Part shown: positions 5,825-10,838 of the stretch, piece by piece
How positions within the stretch are numbered: position 1 is the stretch's first letter
Layout of the letters: every line of letters begins with the position of its first letter
NCBI GenBank assembly: GCA_031267485.1
Contig: JAIRYY010000024.1
Location: forward strand, 1-10,838
DNA: 10,838 bases
From: Tannerella sp.
GTDB lineage: Bacteria; Bacteroidota; Bacteroidia; Bacteroidales; Tannerellaceae
Direction: 5' to 3'
Made by a program: the position numbers and the translations under genes
The notes under the pieces: generated by a model
What the model was told of the DNA's origin: nothing
Seen by the model: the letters and a program-made list of their open reading frames with translations, nothing else
Databases searched by the model: none

Positions 5825-6918
5825 GCATGTTGCCGCGCTTTTCTGCAGACGAGGATGGAATGTCCGCTTTTCAGTCCGTCGCAAATCTTTTCGACTTCCA
5901 GTCCGCCCGCTTCCACGCAGCGAATCATGTCGTCCGAATGATACATCTTGCTGTTGCCGTTCGCCATGACGGTGAAGTAGAGGCTTATCTGCGTCAGGCA
6001 ATAGGCGGCGACGTCGTTCGCCTGCCTGTCCCAAAGCGTTTCCATGATGAAAAGCCTCGAGTTCTCATCCATCGATTCGGCCGCCCGCCCGACAATGCCG
6101 ACGACTTCCTCCTCCGCGAAGCAGTCGAGGAACTGGCTCATCCATATCGCGTCGAATCCTTTGGGGAAAGGCTGGTTCTTATCAAGCAGGTTTGCGCCGT
6201 ATCCGGATATGCGTTCCGCGCCCGTCCTGCCGGCGACGTTGTTTTCCATCAGCTTTATCTGTTGCGGCAAATCCATGATGACGACGTTCACCTCCCGGTT
6301 GTGGCCGACGCAGCGCAAGGCCCAGCGTCCCGTATTCCCGCCAACGTCGAGCAGGGTCGCCGGGCTGTACGAAAAGACGATTTCCAGCGCCTCGTCGAAC
6401 GAGTTGTCCGAATAAAAGTGGTCGAAACCGAACCAGCTTTCCTTCGCCGCTCCGGGCAGGGACGACAGCCCCTCGTAGATTGTTTTCCACTGGCCGAAGA
6501 CTTTCAGCCCTTCGGGTTTGCCGTTCAGCAGCGCCTCTTCCATGTGATACATCCCAAGATAGTTCACGTCGTGGTTGAAACGCATGTTGATTGACGCCAG
6601 CGGGTCGCTCAGCAGAAACCATCCGGTTTTCGAGAGGACGAACCGTTCGCCGGCGTAAAGAACGGTGCCGATTGTGAGCGACGACTCCAGCAATACCTGC
6701 ACGGCATACCGCGACAGCCCCGTTTTTTCCGCTATTTCGTCCGGCGTCAGTCCGTCCCTGGCGTCGGACAGCAGTTGAAAGATTCCGAATTTCACCATCA
6801 GGCGCGAGACCTGAAACGTCACCGGCGCGAAAGCGATTTCGTGAGCGTGCCGTTGCGCTTCGAGCGCTCTCCGCTGTTCTTTTGTGTATTTTTTTTCAAG
6901 AGCAGGAAACATTTTCAT
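5821..6918 (-). CDS. SAM-dependent O-methyltransferase-like protein (dimerisation domain type)
   Basis: A 365-aa protein with the two-domain layout of plant COMT/acetylserotonin-type O-methyltransferases. An N-terminal winged-helix dimerisation domain (about 25-110) includes GLTPDEIAEKTGLSRYAVQ. A Rossmann methyltransferase domain follows, with the SAM loop LLDVGGNTGRWAL (189-201), the acidic second strand VVIMDLPQQI (212-221) and DAIWMSQFLDCF (256-267). In canonical O-methyltransferases the last block ends LHDW, whose His is the base; here it is LDCF, so that His is missing. A methyltransferase fits methylation of an aryl head group, as in the ring modifications of aryl polyenes, but the substrate is not shown. 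The gene overlaps the acyltransferase by 23 nt at its start and the dehydratase by 4 nt at its end. The ATG at 6918 is used; ATG 6912 would lose only two residues. Confidence 0.85.
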   Translation of the reverse strand: MKMFPALEKKYTKEQRRALEAQRHAHEIAFAPVTFQVSRLMVKFGIFQLLSDARDGLTPDEIAEKTGLSRYAVQVLLESSLTIGTVLYAGERFVLSKTGWFLLSDPLASINMRFNHDVNYLGMYHMEEALLNGKPEGLKVFGQWKTIYEGLSSLPGAAKESWFGFDHFYSDNSFDEALEIVFSYSPATLLDVGGNTGRWALRCVGHNREVNVVIMDLPQQIKLMENNVAGRTGAERISGYGANLLDKNQPFPKGFDAIWMSQFLDCFAEEEVVGIVGRAAESMDENSRLFIMETLWDRQANDVAAYCLTQISLYFTVMANGNSKMYHSDDMIRCVEAGGLEVEKICDGLKSGHSILVCRKARQHA

Positions 6919-7804
6919 TTTTCCAGAAATTATAAAAGTTAAACCATTGTTCGGGGTATTTTTTCACAATCCCCTCCAGAATTTCCGCGAAAGAGCGGGT
7001 CATTTCATTTATCTTCCGGCGTTTGTCGCCCTCCGTCGGGACGGGGACGGACGTCACGTGAATATGATAGCGCGAAGCCGTTATTTTCAGGACAAACATC
7101 GCTATCACGGGAACATTGAATTGCAGGGCAAGCACGAACGCGCCCGCGGGGAAGTCCGCTTTCCCGTTCAGGAAATCGCACTCGACGGTTTTGTTGCTTC
7201 CAAAGGCGCGGTCGCACGGCATGCTGACCATTTCGCCGTTTGTGAGCGCATCGTTAATCAGGAAAATGTGCGACATATCTTCCGATACCGGAATCAGCCG
7301 CACGTTATTGCCGGCAAGCACGGCCGAGCGGTTCTTCTGCACTTCCCGCGCCTCGCCTCCGAAAATCAGGCTGTTTATGCGTTTCGTCTTTTGGCTCAGC
7401 AGGTAGCCGCACAGTTCGGGATTGCCCACGTGCGAACTCGCGATGATGCAGCCATGACGGGCATGAACCATGCGAAGAAACAGGTCATTGTCGGGATTGT
7501 ATACTTTGAAATTTTTCCGCCCGGCGTAAACGGCGAATCGGTCGATAAGCATCTGGCCGAACAGGAAATGATTCCGGTACACGCCGCAGAACGCTTTCAT
7601 CGCCGAATATCCGTGCCGCACGCGGAAATAGCGGTATATCGCAAGATAACCCTTCCGCCCGAACAGCATATAGAACGGGATTATAAATGCAAGGAGCGCG
7701 TAGCCGACACGAACGTCCACGATTGAAAAAAGTATTTTCATCGCTTTCTGTCCGAAAACGCTACCTCCCGTAACGCCTCTCCACTGTCTTTCTTCCTCGG
7801 CCAT
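6896..7804 (-). CDS. LpxL/HtrB-like lysophospholipid acyltransferase
   Basis: A 302-aa member of the LpxL/HtrB lipid A acyltransferase family (usual length about 300). The N-terminus has ERQWRG and FGQKAMKI, then a membrane anchor at about 33-49 (VGYALLAFIIPFYMLFG). The catalytic H-x4-E motif is SSHVGNPE, with His125 and Glu130. Later family features are GEMVSMPCDRAFGSNKTVE (190-208, substrate pocket), FPAGAFVLALQFNVPVIAMF (218-237) and the closing QWFNFYNFW (286-294). These enzymes move an acyl chain from acyl-ACP to a lipid acceptor at the cytoplasmic face of the inner membrane. Here the likely donor is the finished chain on an operon ACP, which would be anchored to a membrane lipid, as proposed for aryl polyenes and flexirubins. 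The start is 38 nt after ACP 1; the end overlaps the methyltransferase by 23 nt. The acceptor is unknown. Confidence 0.88.
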   Translation of the reverse strand: MAEEERQWRGVTGGSVFGQKAMKILFSIVDVRVGYALLAFIIPFYMLFGRKGYLAIYRYFRVRHGYSAMKAFCGVYRNHFLFGQMLIDRFAVYAGRKNFKVYNPDNDLFLRMVHARHGCIIASSHVGNPELCGYLLSQKTKRINSLIFGGEAREVQKNRSAVLAGNNVRLIPVSEDMSHIFLINDALTNGEMVSMPCDRAFGSNKTVECDFLNGKADFPAGAFVLALQFNVPVIAMFVLKITASRYHIHVTSVPVPTEGDKRRKINEMTRSFAEILEGIVKKYPEQWFNFYNFWKNENVSCS

Positions 7805-7842
7805 ACAGTCTTTTCCGCTTACATTTCCGACGGCTCAACCCG

Positions 7843-8088
7843 TCACGCTTTGATTTTAGTCTCAATATAATCGTAAAATTCTTTCAGGGTCAATATGCCT
7901 GACATCTCCTCCGGCTTGATTTTAAAGCCGAACGTCTTCTCCACAATCACGACAATATCGACAAAATCAAGGCTGTCGAGACCTACATCTTCCTTCAGCC
8001 TCGCATCGTCGAAGATGTCGCCGGCGTCAATTTCCATTTCGTCTATCAGAAATGCGTTTACACTCGATTCTATTTCTTTCCGTTCCAT
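7843..8088 (-). CDS. Acyl carrier protein 1
   Basis: An 81-aa ACP with phosphopantetheine site Ser39 in VGLDSLDFVDIV, followed by VIVEKTFGFKI, the classic helix 2. It should carry acyl intermediates for KS-A, the FabG-type reductase and perhaps the acyltransferase that follows 38 nt later. The ATG at 8088 fits the usual N-terminal helix and is preceded by AAATTAAATAAAATAT, an A-rich leader typical of Bacteroidetes. The first five codons (MERKE) and this leader are part of an ~84-bp unit that is repeated twice upstream, so two further copies of the start region lie ahead of the real one. The real start is the only copy that opens into the ACP; both copies reach a stop after 24 codons. Confidence 0.95.
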   Translation of the reverse strand: MERKEIESSVNAFLIDEMEIDAGDIFDDARLKEDVGLDSLDFVDIVVIVEKTFGFKIKPEEMSGILTLKEFYDYIETKIKA

Positions 8089-8097
8089 ATATTTTAT

Positions 8098-8172
8098 TTA
8101 ATTTTCCATTTCAATCGCCAACGGGCGCCCACAAGGGACGCCCCTACCATTAACCATTTCTTTCCGTTCCAT
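8098..8172 (-). other. Possible leader mini-ORF copying the ACP 1 start (24 codons)
   Basis: ATG GAA CGG AAA GAA, identical to the first five codons of ACP 1, opens a 24-codon frame through the hairpin and stops with TAA 9 nt before the true ACP ATG. It has the same A-rich leader as ACP 1, so ribosomes could start here. A second, near-identical mini-ORF lies at 8182-8256 but with a shorter leader spacing in front. Most likely a by-product of the tandem duplication; translation is inference. Confidence 0.35.
8123..8143 (-). other. GC-rich hairpin of repeat copy 1
   Basis: The minus-strand RNA can fold GGGCGTCC, a 5-nt loop, then GGGCGCCC: an 8-bp stem with one G-U pair. In plus-strand RNA that position would be a C-A mismatch, so the fold favours the operon transcript. 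There is no U-tract after it, so it is not an intrinsic terminator. It sits 35 nt upstream of the ACP 1 ATG. The same structure recurs at 8207-8227 and 8280-8300. It resembles REP-like GTAGGGGCG hairpins dispersed in Bacteroidetes genomes (recollection, not searched). Confidence 0.75.
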
Positions 8173-8206
8173 ATATTTTATTTAATTTCCCATTTCAATC
8201 GCCATC

Positions 8207-8227
8207 GGGCGCCCACAAGGGACGCCC
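8207..8227 (-). other. GC-rich hairpin of repeat copy 2
   Basis: The same 8-bp stem with 5-nt loop and one G-U pair as the hairpin 84 bp downstream in the transcript. The stem sequence is fully conserved between copies, while nearby bases vary. Confidence 0.75.
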
Positions 8228-8279
8228 CTACAATTAACCATTTCTTTCCGTTCCATATATTTTCCATTCAATCGCCAAC

Positions 8280-8300
8280 GGGCGCCCACAAGGGACGCCC
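8280..8300 (-). other. GC-rich hairpin of repeat copy 3
   Basis: First of the three hairpins met by RNA polymerase after KS-A. The stem is identical to the other two copies; the 11-bp deletion of this unit lies outside it. It is preceded by short tandem ATTAATG/ATTAGTG repeats reaching the KS-A stop (8313-8334). Confidence 0.75.
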
Positions 8301-8334
8301 CTACAATTAATCATTAATCATTAATCACTAATCA

Positions 8335-9561
8335 CTATCGTCGGTATTTCCCGACAATAATTGTACTGTTTGTACCTCCGAAGCCGAAAGAGTTTGAGAG
8401 GAAGACATCAATCTTCCGTTCTTCCGTTTTCGAGATTATGTTCAGATTCCTTGCCGCCACGTCGGGCGTTTCGAAATTGATGTTCGGCGCGATAAAACCG
8501 TTCCTCATCATAAGCAGGGAATATACGATTTCGCTTGCGCCGGCCATCCAGCACTCATGACCCGTCATTGATTTCGTGGAGCTGACGGGAACGCCCGCCG
8601 CCGCAAATATCCTGTCGAGAGCCAGCGCCTCGCAGCGGTCGCCCTGCGGCGTCGACGTGGCATGCGCATTGATATAATCCACCTCCGAAGCTTTCACGCC
8701 GGCGTTCGTCAGCGCGCGTTCCATGGCGATGGCGGAACCATGCTCGCTGGCTTGCGATATTTGTCCCCCGTTGGACGAGAAGCCGTATCCCAACACTTCG
8801 CCGTATATCGTAGCGCCGCGTTTCAGCGCATGTTCCCCGTCTTCGAGCATCAGGCTTGCCGCGCCGCCGCCCGGCACCAGTCCGTCGCGGTTCGCATCAA
8901 ACGGGCGCGAAGCCTTCTCCGGCTCGTCAATCCGCATGGAAAAAGCGCTCAGCCCGTCGAAGCCGGCCATGGAATAAAAGTTCACCTCCTGCGCGCCGCC
9001 GCACAGCGTCATCTCCTGCATCCCCGCACGGATAAACATATACCCCAGCCCAATGGCATGAGAACCGCTCGCGCAGGCGGCAGCCACCGAAAAGCTTACG
9101 CCCCGCAGCCCGAATATCGTGGAGAGGTTCATCGAGACGGCGGACGTCATCGACCGGAAAGCGCCGCCCGAACCAATCAGCATGGAATCCTTCTTCTCGC
9201 GCATCACCTCGTGCGCCCCGATAACGGCCTGCGCCGAGGCGTCGTTGCCGTAAATAACGCCGATTTCGTTGTCCCGCCTGTAATCCCCGTCGACGCCGGC
9301 CGTCCGCATCGCTTCGTGCGTTGCCGCGACGGCGAACCCGGCCTCCTCGGGCAAAGACTGGCGCATGCGCCGGTCGGTCAGTCCCCGCAGGTCGGGAGGC
9401 GCGACAATCCCCGTCAGCGGGGAACGGTAGCCGTATGCCGTACGCGCAGGGTCGATGCCGATACCCGACTTGCCCCTGTACAGCGACAATGCCACACTGT
9501 CAAGATTTTCACCAAGACAGGAATAAATCCCGATACCCGTTATGACAACCCGTCTGTTCAT
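8335..9561 (-). CDS. 3-oxoacyl-ACP synthase (FabF-like ketosynthase, KS-A)
   Basis: A 408-aa condensing enzyme with a full catalytic set: Cys163 in SVAAACASGSHAIG, His300 in INAHATSTPQGD, and Lys330/His335 in STKSMTGHECWMAGASE. The N-terminal strand VVITGIGIYSCLGEN, the block RPFDANRDGLVPGGGAA (219-235) and the C-terminal LSNSFGFGGTNS (388-399) are intact, and the length is normal for FabF. The ACASG elbow and MTGHECWMAGASE are closer to FabB/ApeO-type enzymes than the sequences in KS-B and KS-C, so it may handle a different step such as starter extension. It begins 6 nt after the reductase stop, which puts a KS and a ketoreductase at the head of the operon. ATG 9561 gives the standard start (MNRRVVITG). 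The 246-bp repeat spacer follows its stop. Confidence 0.95.
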   Translation of the reverse strand: MNRRVVITGIGIYSCLGENLDSVALSLYRGKSGIGIDPARTAYGYRSPLTGIVAPPDLRGLTDRRMRQSLPEEAGFAVAATHEAMRTAGVDGDYRRDNEIGVIYGNDASAQAVIGAHEVMREKKDSMLIGSGGAFRSMTSAVSMNLSTIFGLRGVSFSVAAACASGSHAIGLGYMFIRAGMQEMTLCGGAQEVNFYSMAGFDGLSAFSMRIDEPEKASRPFDANRDGLVPGGGAASLMLEDGEHALKRGATIYGEVLGYGFSSNGGQISQASEHGSAIAMERALTNAGVKASEVDYINAHATSTPQGDRCEALALDRIFAAAGVPVSSTKSMTGHECWMAGASEIVYSLLMMRNGFIAPNINFETPDVAARNLNIISKTEERKIDVFLSNSFGFGGTNSTIIVGKYRR

Positions 9562-9567
9562 TATGGT

Positions 9568-10296
9568 TTATGAATAAAGGCCGCCGTTGATGGAAATAAC
9601 TTCGCCCGTAATGTAAGCGGCGGCGTCCGACACGAGGAAGCTCGCCAGGGCCGCCACCTCTTCGGGTTTCCCGAAGCGTCCGGCGGGAATCGTTTTCTTC
9701 AGCGATTCCTCGTCAAGGTCTTTCGTCATGTCGGTCGCTATGAAGCCGGGCGCGATGGCGTTGACCGTCACTTTGCGCGGCGCAACCTCCTGCGCGAGCG
9801 CTTTCGTGGCCCCTATGACCGCCGCCTTGGCCGCCGAATAATTGGTCTGCCCCGGCAGGCCTTTCAGACCCGAAAGCGACACCATATTGACAATACGCCC
9901 GTTGCGTTTCATCAGCATCATCTTCAGCACGCGCCGCGTGACGTAAAAAAATCCGTTCAGGGAAATATCGAGCACATGGCTCCACTGCTCATCCTGCATG
10001 AAAATCATCATCGCATCCCGGCGAATCCCCGCGTTATTAACCAGAACGCCGATATAATCGCCGGGATGTTTCTCCGCCCAGTCCTCGAGCGCCTGATCCA
10101 CCGCCGCGCCGTCGGCCACATCGAACGGCAACCGTTCGGCCGTCCCTCCGTTCCCCTCGATAATCCGTTCCGTTTCCAGCGCAGCCGCCTCATTCGAAGC
10201 ATAATTGATAATCACCGGATACCCCCTGGCAGCCAGCTCAACACAAACCGCACGGCCAATGCCGCGGGACCCTCCCGTCACTAAAGCGTAAATCAT
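9568..10296 (-). CDS. fabG: 3-oxoacyl-ACP reductase, FabG family
   Basis: A 242-aa short-chain dehydrogenase, the usual FabG length. The NADPH-binding TGGSRGIG is at 8-15 and the NNAG motif at 87-90. Catalytic residues are Ser140 (NMVSLSG), Tyr153 and Lys157 (NYSAAKA). IAPGFIATDMT (181-191) and the C-terminal ITGEVISINGGLYS match FabG closely. It reduces 3-oxoacyl-ACP to 3-hydroxyacyl-ACP with NADPH in the cytoplasm, the first reductive step after each condensation. In this operon it most likely serves polyene chain building (the role of ApeQ in aryl polyene systems) rather than housekeeping fatty acid synthesis. The ATG at 10296 starts at the first core strand and has an AAATAAAAGATATTGT leader; the longer open frame to 10332 adds 12 residues of leader without support. 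It is the first gene after the promoter. Confidence 0.95.
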   Translation of the reverse strand: MIYALVTGGSRGIGRAVCVELAARGYPVIINYASNEAAALETERIIEGNGGTAERLPFDVADGAAVDQALEDWAEKHPGDYIGVLVNNAGIRRDAMMIFMQDEQWSHVLDISLNGFFYVTRRVLKMMLMKRNGRIVNMVSLSGLKGLPGQTNYSAAKAAVIGATKALAQEVAPRKVTVNAIAPGFIATDMTKDLDEESLKKTIPAGRFGKPEEVAALASFLVSDAAAYITGEVISINGGLYS

Positions 10297-10349
10297 ACAA
10301 TATCTTTTATTTGTTAACCAACCGGCGTACACGCCCTTTTACGAAAGCG

Positions 10350-10357
10350 CAAAAGTA
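10350..10357 (-). promoter_or_regulatory. Bacteroidetes -7 promoter box TACTTTTG for the operon
   Basis: On the minus strand TACTTTTG matches the primary-sigma-factor -7 consensus TAnnTTTG of Bacteroidetes. It is preceded by a T-rich tract (GGTTTTTAATTTTTTTTCG), but no clear -33 TTG is seen. Transcription would start a few bases downstream, giving a leader of roughly 45-50 nt before the reductase ATG at 10296. It is the only such box noticed ahead of an operon gene. Confidence 0.72.
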
Positions 10358-10507
10358 CGAAAAAAAATTAAAAACCGCACGGTATCGCTATGTAAAAGCA
10401 GGGCAACCGCATCAAAATGAGTACAGGGGAGCATCACAATCCATGTTTACAGTCAAATCCGCGCTATCTGCGTACCGGTGACTCAAGCCAATCCCCGCCG
10501 CCGCGGC
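10358..10507. other. Gene-free spacer upstream of the operon promoter
   Basis: Part of the 274-bp gap between the flanking gene and the reductase. Apart from the terminator on its right and the promoter on its left I see no open frame, RNA gene or operator-like palindrome. The stretch is mixed in composition, with a short CCGCCGCCGCGG run at its right end. Confidence 0.5.
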
Positions 10508-10546
10508 AAAAAAAAATTGAGAATGAAGATTCCCCCCCATTCTCAA
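10508..10546 (-). terminator. Intrinsic terminator of the flanking gene
   Basis: On the minus strand TTGAGAATG, a 12-nt loop containing a G-run, and CATTCTCAA form a perfect 9-bp stem (10538-10546 with 10517-10525), followed directly by a run of nine T (10508-10516). It lies 25 nt after the stop of the sorting-domain gene and ahead of the operon promoter, so it insulates the operon from that gene. AT-rich AATTAAAAATTAAAAATT repeats (about 10550-10570) separate it from the stop. Confidence 0.88.
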
Positions 10547-10570
10547 CTCTTAATTTTTAATTTTTAATTC

Positions 10571-10838
10571 TTAATTAAGCATGACTTTCCGAACCCAGCC
10601 CGAGCTGCCCCTAACGGCCAGCACGCCATGCGGCAGATGTCCGATGCGGCAGGTCACCGTGCCGGGAGTTTTGCGCGTGCCGTAAATCAGTGCGCCGGAC
10701 GTGGAATAGAGTTCCACCCGCTCGTCGGACGGCGACGTCACCGTCAGGACGCCGTTGAAGCACGTCGCCTGCACGGACGACGTCCCGACCGTTTCGTTGC
10801 CTGTGCCGCCGGCCGTCACCGTCACGACAATCTCCTCC
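10571..10838 (-). CDS. 3' end of a secreted protein with a C-terminal sorting-like domain (partial)
   Basis: Only the last 88 residues are in the window; the frame stays open to the right edge, so the start is outside. The tail VLTVTSPSDERVELYSTSG, then ALIYG, HLPHGVLAVRG and the ending WVRKVMLN follows the pattern of Bacteroidetes C-terminal sorting or anchoring domains: strand, x-x-ELYS-x-x-G, then G-V-x-x-V-x-x-x-x-x-x-x-K-x. Such domains are about 70-80 residues and direct export by the type IX system in species that have it; similar tails also occur in gut Bacteroidales, where the role is less certain. The passenger domain is not visible. Its own terminator and the following promoter separate it from the biosynthetic operon, so it is probably unrelated. 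The GTG at 10825 is an internal Val codon, not a start. Confidence 0.6.
   Translation of the reverse strand, partial: EEIVVTVTAGGTGNETVGTSSVQATCFNGVLTVTSPSDERVELYSTSGALIYGTRKTPGTVTCRIGHLPHGVLAVRGSSGWVRKVMLN

Larger units (their letters stand above)
8072..8312. repeat. Three-copy ~84-bp tandem repeat spanning the ACP 1 start
   Basis: Copies lie at 8072-8155, 8156-8239 and 8240-8312. The first two differ at only about three of 84 positions; the third lacks 11 bp. On the coding strand each unit holds an AATTG(T/G)TAGGGGCGTCCC-type hairpin and an AT-rich leader, and ends with the ATGGAACGGAAAGAAAT start region of ACP 1. The low divergence indicates recent duplication by slippage or recombination. 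It fills most of the 246-bp gap between KS-A and ACP 1, the only large gap inside the operon. No promoter box of the TAnnTTTG type was seen here. Confidence 0.95.

Noticed and set aside
5825..6034. 70-residue extension of the dehydratase frame
   Set aside because: It overlaps the methyltransferase C-terminus, is Arg/Gln-rich without family match, and the ATGA junction at 5821-5824 gives a normal-length hotdog protein.
8072..8312. CRISPR array or intrinsic terminators in the triple repeat
   Set aside because: The copies are contiguous without unique spacers, so it is not CRISPR. The hairpins lack a following U-tract on either strand, so they are not intrinsic terminators.
10547..10570. AATTAAAAATT runs as a promoter or origin element
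   Set aside because: They are simple AT-rich repeats between a stop codon and a clear terminator, common as filler in Bacteroidetes spacers, with no TAnnTTTG box.

Overview
The window is almost entirely one biosynthetic operon of a Bacteroidota bacterium, most likely Bacteroidales. Three things support this: a TACTTTTG promoter box of the Bacteroidetes type (TAnnTTTG), A-rich rather than strong Shine-Dalgarno leaders, and a flanking gene ending in a Bacteroidetes-style C-terminal secretion (sorting) domain. Coding DNA is fairly GC-rich by eye, while the spacers are very AT-rich. Every real gene is on the minus strand, so transcription runs from high to low coordinates.

Right flank (10838 to 10297): the 3' end of an unrelated gene with a sorting-domain-like tail, an intrinsic terminator for it (10508-10546), then a gene-free stretch holding the operon promoter (10350-10357).

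Operon in transcription order: 3-oxoacyl-ACP reductase (FabG family); ketosynthase A (KS-A, 408 aa); a 246-bp spacer built from three copies of an ~84-bp tandem repeat that includes the start region of the next gene; acyl carrier protein 1; LpxL/HtrB-like acyltransferase; SAM-dependent methyltransferase; hotdog-fold dehydratase-like protein; hotdog thioesterase; ketosynthase B (KS-B, 458 aa, with a Thr-Pro-Glu repeat inserted in its KS domain); a 191-aa half-ketosynthase without catalytic residues; acyl carrier protein 2; ketosynthase C (KS-C, 399 aa); a full-length but catalytically dead ketosynthase homologue (356 aa); and a four-helix DMT-type membrane protein. Gaps are short or negative except at the repeat spacer, so the genes probably form one transcript. 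The operon may continue past the left edge.

Together the genes form a discrete (type II) fatty-acid/polyketide-like machine: two carriers, three KSs with complete Cys-His-His sets, two dead KS-like partners, a ketoreductase, a dehydratase-like subunit, a thioesterase, a tailoring methyltransferase, an acyltransferase that could attach the product to a lipid, and a possible flippase. This is the gene content of the aryl polyene/flexirubin family of membrane-anchored pigments. Ammonia-lyase, starter-ligase and DarA/DarB-type resorcinol genes are not in the window, so the exact product cannot be named. The most unusual items are the in-domain TPE repeat of KS-B, the two degenerate KS homologues, the dehydratase without the usual histidine, and the tandem repeat that copies the ACP translation start.
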